64,000 bases of DNA from an uncultured Clostridium sp. (GTDB lineage Bacteria > Bacillota > Clostridia > TANB77 > CAG-508), in NCBI GenBank assembly GCA_900553125.1, contig USCB01000002.1:50015-114014 (forward strand), given 5' to 3'. Of the stretch, positions 53,529 through 63,946 are shown piece after piece. The notes under the pieces are model-generated. The model saw only the letters and a program-made list of their open reading frames with translations, did not search any database and had not been told where the DNA came from. Numbering within the stretch: the first letter of the stretch is position 1; every line of letters begins with the position of its first letter. The position numbers and the translations under genes were made by a program.

Positions 53529-54818
53529 ATGTTAGGAAGTATATTAATTTTAATAATATTAATTTTTATAAATGCTTTTTTTGCAGCAGCTGAAATTGCA
53601 TTTATATCATTAAATGATAACAAGATAGATATTCAGGCTAAAGAAGAAAATAAAAAAGCAAAAAAAATTCAAAATATGTTAAAAAATCCAAGCAAATTTT
53701 TAGCCACAATCCAAATAGGAGTAACACTTGCAGGATTTCTATCAAGTGCGTTTGCATCAGACACGTTTGCAGATAAATTATCACCAATTCTAAATGCATG
53801 GTTACCCAATGTATCTATTGCAACATGGAAAAGTATATCGATAATAATTATTACAATAATTTTGTCATATTTTACACTTGTATTTGGAGAATTAGTACCA
53901 AAAAGAATTGCAATGAAATATTATGAAAAAGTATCTTTTGCAAGTATAGGAATAATAAAAGCAATATCTATAATAACAGCACCATTTGTAAAATTTTTAA
54001 CATTTTCAACAAATATTGTATCAAAAATATTTGGAGTTACTGGTGAAGAGGAAGAAAATGTAACAGAAGAAGAAATAAGGATGATGATAGATGTTGGGGA
54101 AGAAAAAGGTGCAATAGAAGAACAAGAAAAAGAGATGATAAACAATGTATTTGAATTTAATGATAAAGTCGTATCAGAAATAATGATACCAAGAAATAAA
54201 ATTTTTGCATTAGATATCAACTTAACAATATCAGATGTAATAGAAAAACTTTCCGAAGATATGAGATATAGCAGGATGCCAGTATATGATGAAAGTATAG
54301 ATAATATTAAAGGAATAATTTATATAAAAGATTTATTACTTTCAAACAAAAATAAAAATTCTAAAATAAAATCATTAGTAAAAGAGGCGTATTTTATATC
54401 AGATACCAAAAAAGTAAATGAACTATTTCAAGAACTAAGAAAAAGCAAAAAACAAATTGCAATTGTTATTGACGAATATGGTGGAACTGCAGGAATGGTA
54501 ACAATGGAAGATATTTTGGAAGAAATTGTTGGGGAAATATATGACGAATATGATAAAGAAACAGACAAAATTAAGAAAATAGATAATAATACCTTTTTAT
54601 TTGATGCAAGTATTGCATTATATGATGTAGAAAAATTTTTGGATATAGAAATTGAAGAAGAAGAAGTTGATACATTAGGTGGTTATTTAATAAAAATGTT
54701 AGATAGAATTCCAAAAGACGGAGAAAAACCAATAGTAGAAACAGAAAAAGTAACATACAAAATAGAAAAAGTTAAAGACAGAAAAATAATAAAAGTAAAA
54801 GCATGTAAAAATGTATAA
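53529..54818 (+). CDS. CNNM/HlyC-CorC family membrane protein
   Basis: A 429-residue protein: DUF21 membrane domain (about 1-190) with FFAAAEIAFISLN, two CBS domains (about 210-330; PRNKIFALD, VIDEYGGTAGMVTMED) and a C-terminal CorC_HlyC domain. Homologues act in magnesium or cobalt efflux. AGGAG precedes ATG. Confidence 0.93.
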   Translation: MLGSILILIILIFINAFFAAAEIAFISLNDNKIDIQAKEENKKAKKIQNMLKNPSKFLATIQIGVTLAGFLSSAFASDTFADKLSPILNAWLPNVSIATWKSISIIIITIILSYFTLVFGELVPKRIAMKYYEKVSFASIGIIKAISIITAPFVKFLTFSTNIVSKIFGVTGEEEENVTEEEIRMMIDVGEEKGAIEEQEKEMINNVFEFNDKVVSEIMIPRNKIFALDINLTISDVIEKLSEDMRYSRMPVYDESIDNIKGIIYIKDLLLSNKNKNSKIKSLVKEAYFISDTKKVNELFQELRKSKKQIAIVIDEYGGTAGMVTMEDILEEIVGEIYDEYDKETDKIKKIDNNTFLFDASIALYDVEKFLDIEIEEEEVDTLGGYLIKMLDRIPKDGEKPIVETEKVTYKIEKVKDRKIIKVKACKNV

Positions 54819-54911
54819 TTTTTTAAAAAATATTGTATATAATGCTTGATAAGAAATGAAAAATATGATAAACTTAAAAACATCAAAAAGAGAAGAAAGA
54901 GGGAGAAGAAA

Positions 54912-56294
54912 ATGCTAGATTCAATGGAAAAAATAGTAAACCTATGCAAGGCAAGAGGATATATTTATCCGGGTTCAGATATATATGGTGGACTTTCAAA
55001 TACATGGGATTATGGACCACTAGGAGTAGAATTAAAAAATAATATAAAAAAAGCATGGATGAAAAAGATGGTACAAGAAAACAAATATAATGTAGGATTA
55101 GATAGTGCCATATTAATGAATCCTCAAGTATGGGTAACAACAGGGCATGTAGCAAGCTTTTCAGACCCTTTAATAGATTGTAAAGAATGCAAAACAAGAC
55201 ATAGAGCAGACAAACTAATAGAAGAATGGGCTGCAAAAAATGGAAAAGATGTAATAGCAGATGGATGGTCAGATGAAGAAACAGTAAAATATATAAATGA
55301 CAACAACATAGTATGTCCAAACTGTGGTAAATTAAATTACACATCAATAAGAAAATTTAACTTAATGTTTAAAACATTCCAAGGAGTTACAGAAGATGCA
55401 AAATCTGAAATATATTTACGTCCAGAAACAGCACAAGGAATATTTGTAAACTTCAAAAATGTACTAAGAACAACAAGAAGAAAGTTGCCAATGGGAATAT
55501 GTCAACAAGGAAAAGCATTCAGAAACGAAATAACACCAGGAAACTTCATATTCAGAACACGTGAATTTGAACAAATGGAAATAGAATTCTTCTGTAAACC
55601 AGATACAGATTTAGAGTGGCATGAATACTGGAAAGAATATTGCCACAACTTCTTAATATCACTTGGTGCAAAAGAAGAAGATGTAAGATTTAGAAACCAT
55701 ACAAAAGAGGAATTATCATTCTACAGTAAAGCAACTGCAGACATAGAATACAAGTTCCCATTTGGATGGGGAGAAGTTTGGGGAATTGCAGATAGAACAA
55801 ACTATGATTTATCAAGACATATGGAGGCAACCAAACAAGACCTTACATATCAAGACCCAGACACAGGCGAAAAATATGTACCATTTGTAATTGAGCCATC
55901 AGTAGGTGTAGATAGATTAATATTAATGTTCTTATGTAACGCATATGATGAACAAGAAATAGCAGAAGGAGATACAAGAACAGTTTTACATTTACATCCA
56001 GCTTTAGCTCCATACAAATTAGCGGTTTTACCATTATCTAAAAAATTATCTGCAAAAGCAGTAGAATTACACGAAAAATTATCTAAAACATTTATGTGTG
56101 ATTATGATGAAGCAGGTTCAATTGGAAAACGTTATAGAAGAGAAGATGAAATTGGAACTCCATATTGTGTAACTGTTGATTTTGATACTTTAGAAGATAA
56201 TCAAGTTACTATAAGAGATAGAGATACAATGGAACAAGTTAGAATTTCAATTGATGAAGTTGAAGATTGGATTAAAGAGAGAATTAATTTTTAA
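54912..56294 (+). CDS. glyS: Glycyl-tRNA synthetase (single-chain dimeric type)
   Basis: A 460-residue class II GlyRS of the alpha2, eukaryote/archaeal-like type. Motif 1 region [20 protein letters not shown], zinc-site cysteines ([14 protein letters not shown]), motif 2 [20 protein letters not shown] and motif 3 [12 protein letters not shown] 54912 follows GAGGGAGAAG; an in-frame 54846 start lacks a ribosome site. No T-box found. Confidence 0.95.
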   Translation: MLDSMEKIVNLCKARGYIYPGSDIYGGLSNTWDYGPLGVELKNNIKKAWMKKMVQENKYNVGLDSAILMNPQVWVTTGHVASFSDPLIDCKECKTRHRADKLIEEWAAKNGKDVIADGWSDEETVKYINDNNIVCPNCGKLNYTSIRKFNLMFKTFQGVTEDAKSEIYLRPETAQGIFVNFKNVLRTTRRKLPMGICQQGKAFRNEITPGNFIFRTREFEQMEIEFFCKPDTDLEWHEYWKEYCHNFLISLGAKEEDVRFRNHTKEELSFYSKATADIEYKFPFGWGEVWGIADRTNYDLSRHMEATKQDLTYQDPDTGEKYVPFVIEPSVGVDRLILMFLCNAYDEQEIAEGDTRTVLHLHPALAPYKLAVLPLSKKLSAKAVELHEKLSKTFMCDYDEAGSIGKRYRREDEIGTPYCVTVDFDTLEDNQVTIRDRDTMEQVRISIDEVEDWIKERINF

Positions 56295-56302
56295 GTGAAT
56301 AA

Positions 56303-56348
56303 AAAAGGATATAAGGTATTTAGATTATCTTATATCCTTTTAGATTTT
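56303..56348. terminator. Terminator of glyS
   Basis: AAAAGGATATAAG / CTTATATCCTTTT with a 13-base loop; T-rich on both sides. Confidence 0.8.
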
Positions 56349-56369
56349 TCAAATTTGTTTAATTAAAAA

Positions 56370-57230
56370 TTATAATTTATTTATTTCGTCAATTGGTAAA
56401 TCTGTTGTTTCGTGAATAATATTAATATCCACACCTTTAGCCTTTAATTTTTTTGCTGTCTCAATTTTGTTAGCTGCAATTCCATTTTCATATCCCTTAT
56501 CATATCCCGCAGCCTCAGTAGCTTTTTGGTCCATAATATATTTTTCACGTAGTTCTGCTAAACGTATTGCATGTTCGTCTTGACTTATTTCATCTAAAAC
56601 TTTTTTAGCTTTTTTTACATCTTCATTACTCATATCTATCACCTTCGGATTAATAATAAATTTTACCCAGTCAGCTAAAGCTGTATCATTTATATATTTC
56701 TTGAATTTGGGTAATTCAATTATAACAATCTCGATGTCGTCTGTCAAGATGACATTTTTATAATCTTCCTCTCTGAGATTCCATTTTGAAACATATTTCT
56801 TAATTTCCTTTAGGGATTCAAGTTCATAATTACTTATTAAAATAGCAATACTTTTTTCTAAATGAATATAATCTGTGCCTGTTGTAATACTTTGAGCATA
56901 CATTTTACTACAATAAAATAAAATTCTTTTTTCGATATTCTTTTTATCTACAACTTGCATTTCAACATCGCAATTAATGTGATTGTCTATTTTGACTTTA
57001 ATATCTAAAATTCCTACTTTGTCATCTAACATATCTTTAGGTAAGCAAGAATCACTTTCTAGAACTACATCTGTAATATTTTGATTTAAAACAGCACTGA
57101 TAAAACTTTTGGTAATGGATTCGTTTCCTTGGTGTCCAAAAATTCGTTTAAATACATAGTCATTTTTGGGATTTAATAAATCTTTTTTTACTTTTTCATT
57201 TTTTGTTTTTTCTTGTTTAATAATTATCAC
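56370..57230 (-). CDS. Rpn-family PD-(D/E)XK nuclease
   Basis: A 286-residue Rpn/PDDEXK-family protein, once called a putative transposase. It starts LLNPKNDYVFKRIFGHQGN; DIKVKIDNHINCDVEMQV gives the D...ExQ nuclease core (near 85). The C-terminal part is a helical repeat (AIRLAELREKYIMDQK, ...GYDKGYENGIA). Rpn proteins promote RecA-independent recombination. No repeats or target duplication are seen around it. Confidence 0.9.
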   Translation of the reverse strand: MIIIKQEKTKNEKVKKDLLNPKNDYVFKRIFGHQGNESITKSFISAVLNQNITDVVLESDSCLPKDMLDDKVGILDIKVKIDNHINCDVEMQVVDKKNIEKRILFYCSKMYAQSITTGTDYIHLEKSIAILISNYELESLKEIKKYVSKWNLREEDYKNVILTDDIEIVIIELPKFKKYINDTALADWVKFIINPKVIDMSNEDVKKAKKVLDEISQDEHAIRLAELREKYIMDQKATEAAGYDKGYENGIAANKIETAKKLKAKGVDINIIHETTDLPIDEINKL

Positions 57231-57421
57231 GTCCTTTTATTTTAAAATTTATTGTTGGAAAATTTACTAAATATAATTACTGAAAAATTTTTATGATTTA
57301 AACAAATTTGAAAAAATCTTTATAAATTATATGGCGGAAAGATTACAATGTCAAGGAAAATCGTTCGACAAAATTTGACACGATTTTAGTATATAGAAAG
57401 ACTAAAATTTTAAAAGTAAAA

Positions 57422-57448
57422 CCTATAAGATTTATAAAATCTTATAGG
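57422..57448 (-). terminator. Terminator of sspH
   Basis: CCTATAAGATTT / AAATCTTATAGG with a three-base loop; TTTTACTTTT follows on the minus strand. Confidence 0.8.
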
Positions 57449-57455
57449 CTCTAAT

Positions 57456-57626
57456 CTACTTTTCATATAATTCTGAAATCCTAACATCCATCTCTTCAAA
57501 ATTATCCACAAACCCAACCTTTGCAATATCATTAGAAATTCCTTGAATCCACACAGGCCTGTCCTTATAAAAAACATCAAATTTCTCATCATTAGACAAA
57601 ATAGAATTAATACGATTAATATCCAT
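57456..57626 (-). CDS. sspH: Small acid-soluble spore protein, H type
   Basis: A 56-residue H-type spore protein: MDINRINSILSNDEKFD then VFYKDRPVWIQGI and VRISELYEK match the SspH family. It implies endospore formation. ATG 57626 follows GTGGAGGTG. A GAATA...(16)...ATATAC pattern upstream on the minus strand is at best a weak sigma-G site. It lies between GH57 and Rpn genes. Confidence 0.8.
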   Translation of the reverse strand: MDINRINSILSNDEKFDVFYKDRPVWIQGISNDIAKVGFVDNFEEMDVRISELYEK

Positions 57627-57694
57627 AAAAAAACACCTCCACAAATCTTGTTACCAAAAGTATATACAAAATTTGCGAAAGTATTCGTAAAAAA

Positions 57695-59374
57695 TTATAA
57701 ATAAATTCTATAATCAATGTCAGGAAAAACACAGTCTTTTTCTTCAATTTCACTTAAGAATTTCCTATCAATTTTACCAGAATTAAGTTCATTATAAAGT
57801 CTAGTAAATCTACCGATATGGTCTTTAATTCTCCTGTGAGCATAATCAACCATAGTATTATTAGTAATAATAAATAGCCAATCACTGCTCTGGGCAAGTA
57901 AAAGCTCACGAGCTGCTTGATTTAAAGCACGAACTTGTATTTTAGCATTTCTGTATTTGCTAGATGAAGTAATAGAAGTAATAGGCTTTTTCTCCTTTTT
58001 AAGTTCTTTTATTTGGTTATCCAGACTATTTAAAAAATCATAAGAATCCCTAAACTTATAAGCCAACTCACACATTCTATCTCCGGCAGTATGTAAATGT
58101 TTATGAGCATAATCATTTGAAGGGTTAAGCCAAACTTCACTATAACCATTTGCACCCCAACTTGACCTACAAGGTTGACACTGCTGTATTTCTGGGTATT
58201 TATCCATATATTCAGATGGAGTGATAAGTTCAAAATTACATTCATCATAATAAATTTTTTTAAACAAAATATATAACCAATAAGGACCTTCATACCACCA
58301 ATGTCCATAAAGCTCTGCATCATAAGGACATAAAACAATAGGAGGTTTATTCATATAATGAGATGCATTTTCAATTTGCTCTGTTCTAGAATTTAAGAAG
58401 TGACCTGCTTGACGTTCAGCAGAATCTTTTGCCCACTGAATATCATAAATATCTTTATTATCTGTATCACCCGTAATTCTATGATATTTTATACCAGTAT
58501 GAACTCTAACGCCATTATGTGCGATATAAGGTTTAATATAATCATAATCTGCCTCGTAACCAATATCTCTATAAAAATCTCTGTAATTATAGTCGCCCGG
58601 GTAGCCATTAATAGAACTCCAAACTTGCCTTGAAGACTCCATATCACGACCAAAAACAGTAAAGCCTTGAGGTGAAACTATTGGAGCAAGTGTGCCATAA
58701 ATAGGAGTTGGGTTAGCATATAAAACACCATGTGATTCAACAATTGCATAATCTACACCAAATTCTCTTAAATATTTATCAGCTTCAGGAACATATCCGC
58801 ATTCTGGTAACCAAATACCACGGGGTTTTTTTCCGAAATATCGTTCATAAGTTTGAACACCAACGGCAATTTGAGCTCGAACGGTTTTCTCATTTACATA
58901 TAATATTGGAAAATATCCATGTGTTGCACCACAAGTTATTATTTCTAATACACCAATATCTTGGAAATACTTAAACTGGGAAATAAGGTCACATTTAAAT
59001 TCATCTTTAAATAGTCTTAAGTCATCAGAATATCTTTCATAATAATATTTTGATAAATTATTCATTTTTTCATTAAATGTTGTTCTTTTTATTTCTTTTT
59101 CAGATAATTCAATCAAGTTTTCCAAATAATTAATATACTTCTGTTGTAGCAATTTATTATCAAGCATTGAAAGTAGAGGAGGGGTCATTGACATTGTAAT
59201 TCTAAAATTAACTCCTTCATCTACTAATTTTTTGAAATTTCTTAATAATGGTATATATGTTTCTGAAATTGCCTCATATAACCACGATTCTTCCAAATAA
59301 TCATTACTTTCTGGGTGATGAATAAAAGGAAGATGCGCATGTAATACAAAGCTTACGTATCCTTTTTTTTGCAT
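57695..59374 (-). CDS. GH57/DUF1957 alpha-glucan branching-type enzyme
   Basis: A 559-residue glycoside hydrolase family 57 protein. SFVLHAHLPF (N-terminal conserved histidines), GIWLPECGYVPEADKYL (catalytic glutamate, near 200) and PYDAELYGHWWYEG (catalytic aspartate, near 353) are present, then a C-terminal DUF1957 helical domain. Such enzymes make alpha-1,6 branches or cut alpha-glucans. The DUF4912 gene upstream on the same strand is a frequent partner. AAAGGAAAA precedes ATG. Confidence 0.92.
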   Translation of the reverse strand: MQKKGYVSFVLHAHLPFIHHPESNDYLEESWLYEAISETYIPLLRNFKKLVDEGVNFRITMSMTPPLLSMLDNKLLQQKYINYLENLIELSEKEIKRTTFNEKMNNLSKYYYERYSDDLRLFKDEFKCDLISQFKYFQDIGVLEIITCGATHGYFPILYVNEKTVRAQIAVGVQTYERYFGKKPRGIWLPECGYVPEADKYLREFGVDYAIVESHGVLYANPTPIYGTLAPIVSPQGFTVFGRDMESSRQVWSSINGYPGDYNYRDFYRDIGYEADYDYIKPYIAHNGVRVHTGIKYHRITGDTDNKDIYDIQWAKDSAERQAGHFLNSRTEQIENASHYMNKPPIVLCPYDAELYGHWWYEGPYWLYILFKKIYYDECNFELITPSEYMDKYPEIQQCQPCRSSWGANGYSEVWLNPSNDYAHKHLHTAGDRMCELAYKFRDSYDFLNSLDNQIKELKKEKKPITSITSSSKYRNAKIQVRALNQAARELLLAQSSDWLFIITNNTMVDYAHRRIKDHIGRFTRLYNELNSGKIDRKFLSEIEEKDCVFPDIDYRIYL

Positions 59375-59403
59375 TTGATTTTTCCTTTCTTTAATTACAA
59401 TGT

Positions 59404-59440
59404 AAAAAATCTAGCTTACAAAACAAACGAAAGCTAGATT
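59404..59440 (-). terminator. Terminator between DUF4912 and GH57 genes
   Basis: AATCTAGCTT / AAGCTAGATT with a 13-base loop; T6 on the minus strand. Confidence 0.7.
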
Positions 59441-59446
59441 AAAGTT

Positions 59447-60364
59447 TTACCAAGAACTTAGATTTCCTGATGATGGGTTTCCAGAAGATGGGTTCATTCT
59501 GTCAAATTTGTCATCAAAAATTTCATCTTTATATAGTTTTTTGTATAATTCATAAATATTAACAAATTCATTATCTTTAACAATAAATGGAAAGTCTTTA
59601 ACATCTTTTTCTATAATTTGATTTGTTTTTACATTTCTAAAATATATTTTGTTTTGGTTGTTAAATAAAATATGGTCATTTGGTGATTCCAAATTATTTG
59701 AAGATGAAATATAAATGTAAGGTGTTTTAACTGGATTTATTGGACCATTTTTTTCTACATCATATTGTGGCATGTAATTATAGTTTATAGGAATAGGGCG
59801 TCTGCCAAGTTCTATTTTGTATTCACAGCTACTATCATTTACATGGAAATACCAACTGTTTGCAAAGTCATTTATATCTATTTCGAATGAATAGTTCATT
59901 GTTAAATTGTGTATAACCAAAACCGGTTTTGTTATTTCAAAGAAATATTCTCCGTATTGTTCTTTTAATTTTTCTCTATCTTCATCAGAAATTTCCCAAT
60001 ATACAAATAAGTTTGTAGGGGTTTGAGCTAATATTTTTACAACTGTTTTGTTGTATTTATATGGTAAATCATAATATTCTGGTGAGAAAGCATGTATTGT
60101 AGGTTTTCCTTGCTTTTTATTCGTGATTTTTGGCGAAGTATTAGCTTTTACAGTACTTTTTGTTACTTCTTTATTTTTAGAAACCAAATTTTCTTTTTTA
60201 GTAGTAGTTTTTTCTTTTTTTACAGAAACTGTTGAAGTTGTTTTTTTGGTTTTTTTATCAGTTTTTTTAGATTTGCTTTTGGATTCCTTTTTCTCTTTTT
60301 TGGGAGATAAGAATTCTTTTATATGTTCTATTGTATTATTCATTTCTTTAGTTTTTTTAGGCAT
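59447..60364 (-). CDS. DUF4912 protein
   Basis: A 305-residue protein. Residues 1-90 are a lysine/serine/threonine-rich disordered tail; about 110-210 is DUF4912 (KILAQTPTNLFVYWEISDED, SCEYKIELGR). The C terminus carries a short repeat (PSSGNPSSGN). DUF4912 genes commonly flank GH57 alpha-glucan enzymes, as here. GGAGGAT precedes ATG. Confidence 0.85.
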   Translation of the reverse strand: MPKKTKEMNNTIEHIKEFLSPKKEKKESKSKSKKTDKKTKKTTSTVSVKKEKTTTKKENLVSKNKEVTKSTVKANTSPKITNKKQGKPTIHAFSPEYYDLPYKYNKTVVKILAQTPTNLFVYWEISDEDREKLKEQYGEYFFEITKPVLVIHNLTMNYSFEIDINDFANSWYFHVNDSSCEYKIELGRRPIPINYNYMPQYDVEKNGPINPVKTPYIYISSSNNLESPNDHILFNNQNKIYFRNVKTNQIIEKDVKDFPFIVKDNEFVNIYELYKKLYKDEIFDDKFDRMNPSSGNPSSGNLSSW

Positions 60365-60392
60365 TTTTTATCCTCCTGTTTTGTTTTTCTAT

Positions 60393-60421
60393 ATACTATA
60401 CTAAAATGAAAATAAATTCAA
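60393..60421 (-). promoter_or_regulatory. Promoter of the DUF4912 gene
   Basis: Minus strand: TTGAAT, 17 bases, TAGTAT. Confidence 0.45.
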
Positions 60422-60483
60422 GTTTTTTAGATAAATTTTTGAAAAAATTATATCGACCACTAATTCAATTTTCCATCAACCTA

Positions 60484-60512
60484 TTGCAAAAATCAAATTA
60501 TTTATATATAAT
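60484..60512 (+). promoter_or_regulatory. Promoter of the TetR/acyl-CoA ligase operon
   Basis: TTGCAA, 17 bases, TATAAT (60507-60512). Confidence 0.65.
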
Positions 60513-60550
60513 AAGCTAGTATAAAACTAAACGAGAAAGAAGGATAAGTT

Positions 60551-61120
60551 TTGAATAAAACAAAAAGAAAAATATTTGAAACATCAATGAAATTATTTGC
60601 AGAAAAAGGTTATGAAAATACAAGTATAGAAGAAATAACGGCAACAGTAGGAGTGGCAAAAGGAACACTATACTATCATTTTGCAAGCAAAGAAGAAATA
60701 TTTAATTTTCTGATATCAGAAGGAGTAAAATTATTACAAAACAGTGTAGACATAAAAACATCCAAATATCATAACTACATAGACAAAATAAAAGCAATAG
60801 TATTAATTCAAGTAAAAATTGTCGATAAATATGAGGATATAATAACAATACTATTAAGTCAATTTTATGGAACAGAGAAACGAAACCAAAAATGCAAAGA
60901 ATACATATATGAATACATAAAAAAAATAGAACAAATTGTAAAAGAAGGAATTGAGGCAAAACAAATAAAAAATGGAGATGAAAAAATTTTTGCATCAGAA
61001 ATATATGGATTAATATGTTCATGCCTAGTATACAAATTAAGAGATAAAGAAAGTTTCAATGTAGGAAAAGTATATAAAGAATTTGAAAATACAGTAATAA
61101 AAGGGTTGAAGGAGATATAA
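60551..61120 (+). CDS. TetR/AcrR-family regulator
   Basis: A 189-residue TetR-type regulator. HTH: KRKIFETSMKLFAEKGYENT then IEEITATVGVAKGTLYYHF and SKEEIFNFL. The start is TTG 60551 with AAGGATAAG. The acyl-CoA ligase starts three bases after its stop, so it probably regulates lipid metabolism in response to an acyl-CoA, like FadR of Bacillus. No clear palindrome is visible upstream. Confidence 0.9.
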   Translation: MNKTKRKIFETSMKLFAEKGYENTSIEEITATVGVAKGTLYYHFASKEEIFNFLISEGVKLLQNSVDIKTSKYHNYIDKIKAIVLIQVKIVDKYEDIITILLSQFYGTEKRNQKCKEYIYEYIKKIEQIVKEGIEAKQIKNGDEKIFASEIYGLICSCLVYKLRDKESFNVGKVYKEFENTVIKGLKEI

Positions 61121-61123
61121 AAA

Positions 61124-62845
61124 ATGTTAGATAGAAGCATTAAATTTGAAAATTTAAAAGAAATGATGAAAATTTCAGCAGAAAAATTTGGAGAAAGATC
61201 GGCATTTTATAAAGAAGGAAAAGGTCTAGAAGATTCAAAAAAAGTAACATATAAAGAATTTTACCATGAAATAAATAGTTTAGGTACAGCTCTTGTGGAA
61301 ATGGGACTAAAAGATAAAAGAATTGCAGTAATTGGAGAAAATAGATATGAATGGGAGCTTTCATATTTGGCAGTAGCAACAGGTACAGGAATAATCGTAC
61401 CTTTAGACAAAGCTTTGCCAGAAAATGAAATAGAAAGTTTAATAATTCGTTCAGAGGTAGAGGCAATTTTTTATTCATCAAAATATGATGAATGTATGGC
61501 AAAAATTCAGAAACAAGGAAATACAAAACTAAAATACTTCATTTCTATGGACTTAGAGAAAAATGATTTTAATAAATACTCTCTAAAAGAAATAACAAAA
61601 AAAGGAAAGGAGTTATTAGATAACGGAAACAGAGATTTTATTGATAGTAAAATAAACAATGAAGAAATGTCAATAATGTTATTTACATCTGGAACAACAA
61701 ATCAATCAAAAGCAGTTATGTTATCTCAAAAAAATATTTGTACAAATGTAAAAGATATTAGAAATGTTTTTGAATTAGATGAAACAGATAGATTTCTATC
61801 ATTTCTACCATTACATCATACATTTGAATGCACAGTTGGATTTTTATATCCATTATCAATTGGTGGTAGTATAATCTTTTCAAAAGGAGTAAGACATATT
61901 GCGGATGAGCTAAAAAACTTTAAGATAACAGCAATGATATGTGTGCCTGTTGTATTTGAAAAAATGTATGACAAATTAATGAAAGCAATTGAAGAAAAAG
62001 GCAAAATGCCAACTGTTAAAAAAGGTATAAAATTAAGCAATTGTTTATTAAAAGTTGGAATTGATATAAGAAAAAAAATATTTAAAGAAATTCACGATAA
62101 CCTTGGAGGATGCTTACGCGTAATGGTTGCAGGTGGAGCGGCATTATCACCTGAAAAAGAAAAAGGATTTTGGGATTTAGGATTTAATGTATTACAAGGA
62201 TATGGATTGACAGAAACATCACCAGTAATTGCAGCAGAACTTACAAAACAAAAAAGATTAAGTTCTATTGGTAAGAAATTTCCAAGCGTAGAGGTTAAAA
62301 TAGATAATCCGGATAAAGAAGGAGTGGGAGAACTTTTAGCAAAAGGTGAATCTGTAATGCTTGGATATTATAATAATGAAGAGGCAAATAAAGAAGTATT
62401 TACAGAAGATGGCTGGTTCCGTACAGGAGATTTAGCTAAAATTGATAAAAACGGATATTTATATATTTCTGGAAGAAAGAAATTTGTTATTGTATTAAAA
62501 AATGGAAAAAATGTATATCCAGAGGAAATTGAAAGTTTATTAGAAAAGTCAGAATTAATAAAAGAATGTATGGTATTTGGTATGCCAGCAAGAGATGGAG
62601 ATGTAATGCTATCAGTAAAAGTATGTTATGACAAAGATTACATCAAAAAGCAAATTGGGGAGATTTCGGAAGAAGAATTAAAAGAAAAAATCTGGAATTG
62701 GGTAAAAGAAGTAAATAAAACAATGCCAAAATACAAATATGTTAAAAAATTAATATTAACAGATGAAGAACTTATAAAAACAACAACATTAAAGATTAAA
62801 AGAAATGTAGAAATGGAAAAAATAATGAAAGAAAATAATTTGTAA
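61124..62845 (+). CDS. Long-chain fatty-acid CoA ligase (AMP-forming)
   Basis: A 573-residue adenylate-forming enzyme. P-loop-like MLFTSGTTNQSKAV (near 185), GYGLTETSPVIA (near 360), GWFRTGDLAKID (near 432), ISGRKKFVI and a C-terminal lysine (TTTLKIKRN). It activates a fatty acid to acyl-CoA. Overlap spacing with the TetR gene shows one operon. Confidence 0.92.
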   Translation: MLDRSIKFENLKEMMKISAEKFGERSAFYKEGKGLEDSKKVTYKEFYHEINSLGTALVEMGLKDKRIAVIGENRYEWELSYLAVATGTGIIVPLDKALPENEIESLIIRSEVEAIFYSSKYDECMAKIQKQGNTKLKYFISMDLEKNDFNKYSLKEITKKGKELLDNGNRDFIDSKINNEEMSIMLFTSGTTNQSKAVMLSQKNICTNVKDIRNVFELDETDRFLSFLPLHHTFECTVGFLYPLSIGGSIIFSKGVRHIADELKNFKITAMICVPVVFEKMYDKLMKAIEEKGKMPTVKKGIKLSNCLLKVGIDIRKKIFKEIHDNLGGCLRVMVAGGAALSPEKEKGFWDLGFNVLQGYGLTETSPVIAAELTKQKRLSSIGKKFPSVEVKIDNPDKEGVGELLAKGESVMLGYYNNEEANKEVFTEDGWFRTGDLAKIDKNGYLYISGRKKFVIVLKNGKNVYPEEIESLLEKSELIKECMVFGMPARDGDVMLSVKVCYDKDYIKKQIGEISEEELKEKIWNWVKEVNKTMPKYKYVKKLILTDEELIKTTTLKIKRNVEMEKIMKENNL

Positions 62846-62899
62846 TAAAAATGTAATATTTCTGTTACAAAAATGTAAAATAAACTTTTTGCAAATTCC

Positions 62900-62928
62900 T
62901 TGTAGTTTTTAGGGGAGTGGTGTATAAT
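62900..62928 (+). promoter_or_regulatory. Promoter of the 62985 gene
   Basis: TTGTAG, 17 bases, TATAAT (62923-62928), with TG one base upstream (extended -10 TGTATAAT). Confidence 0.6.
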
Positions 62929-62984
62929 AAAAATGATTTATGTAGAAAATACTTTAAAACAATAACGAAGGAGGGAAGTTTACG

Positions 62985-63911
62985 ATGTCTAAATCTGGCA
63001 TAGTAAATGTGAGAATGGTAATCACAGAAGAAAAAATAATATCAAATATAGATAAGGTTCAAAAATTAATAAATCCAAACAATAAAAAACAAATAGTACA
63101 ACTAGAAGAAGATACATATTTTAAGGATTTGATTGAATCTATAAAAACATATTTAATTGAATATCCAAAAAAGAAAAATTTCCCTGTAAGTGTATACAAT
63201 GCTGCTTATGAATTAGTTGAATTTGCTATAAATCAATTTGAAGAAAACACCAAAAAGGTAGAGGAATTAATAAAACAAAGAGAAGAAAACATAGCATTAG
63301 CTGGAGATTTAAGCGAAATTATAGAAAGCGTGGATAATAAAGAAGATGACTGGAAAGACAAGATAGAAGAGGCAAAGAAAAAATTTCCAGAAGAAATTAT
63401 AGAAAACTTAGAAATAATTTCAAGATGCAAAGGAAAAACATCGCAAAAATATACAAACGCAATGAAAATTCTTAAAGCAAAAGTAAACAACCTAGAATCA
63501 AATTTACATATTGAGATTGACATGGAAAGATTAGAAGATAGTTCAAAAGCTCTAAGTTTTATTGGAATAGAAATATCTGATGCATTAAAATTAATACCAA
63601 CTCCTGAAGAAAAAGTTGAAAATATAGCTGTAGAAGAAACACAAGAAAATGATAAAGTAGAAACTATTAGTGAAAAAAAGAAAGAAAAAAGAAAGAAAAA
63701 AGAAAAGGTTCAAACTATAGAAAATAATAATGAAAAGAACAATCTTATGGAAGAATATCAAAATGAAACAACATTTAAAACAAAACCATCATTATGGCAA
63801 AGAATAAAAAATAGCAAAATAGTCAGAGCAGCAACATATGTATTCAGAATAAGAATAAGAATTGAATTACCAAGCAATGCACTTCCAGAAGGAAGAGGAG
63901 AAGAGAAATAA
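62985..63911 (+). CDS. Unknown charged coiled-coil protein
   Basis: A 308-residue protein without signal peptide or membrane helix. Residues 60-200 are helical and Lys/Glu-rich; 215-245 are a basic low-complexity stretch (KKKEKRKKKEKVQT). The C-terminal end (SLWQRIKNSKIVRAATYVFRI) is an amphipathic segment that could touch membrane. No family recognised. GGAGGGAAG precedes ATG. Confidence 0.65.
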   Translation: MSKSGIVNVRMVITEEKIISNIDKVQKLINPNNKKQIVQLEEDTYFKDLIESIKTYLIEYPKKKNFPVSVYNAAYELVEFAINQFEENTKKVEELIKQREENIALAGDLSEIIESVDNKEDDWKDKIEEAKKKFPEEIIENLEIISRCKGKTSQKYTNAMKILKAKVNNLESNLHIEIDMERLEDSSKALSFIGIEISDALKLIPTPEEKVENIAVEETQENDKVETISEKKKEKRKKKEKVQTIENNNEKNNLMEEYQNETTFKTKPSLWQRIKNSKIVRAATYVFRIRIRIELPSNALPEGRGEEK

Positions 63912-63912
63912 T

Positions 63913-63945
63913 AAAAAGGTGAACTAGGTGGTTTGCCTTTTTTTG
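63913..63945 (+). terminator. Terminator of the 62985 gene
   Basis: AAAAAGG and CCTTTTTTT frame a 16-base interval; a T-run follows. Confidence 0.5.
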
Positions 63946-63946
63946 T

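Noticed and set aside
54838..54843. TATAAT as a separate promoter for glyS
   Set aside because: The -35 position (ATAATT) is poor and upstream genes are closely spaced.
56370..57230. Mobile element around the Rpn gene
   Set aside because: No terminal inverted repeats or target duplications; Rpn proteins are mostly chromosomal nucleases.
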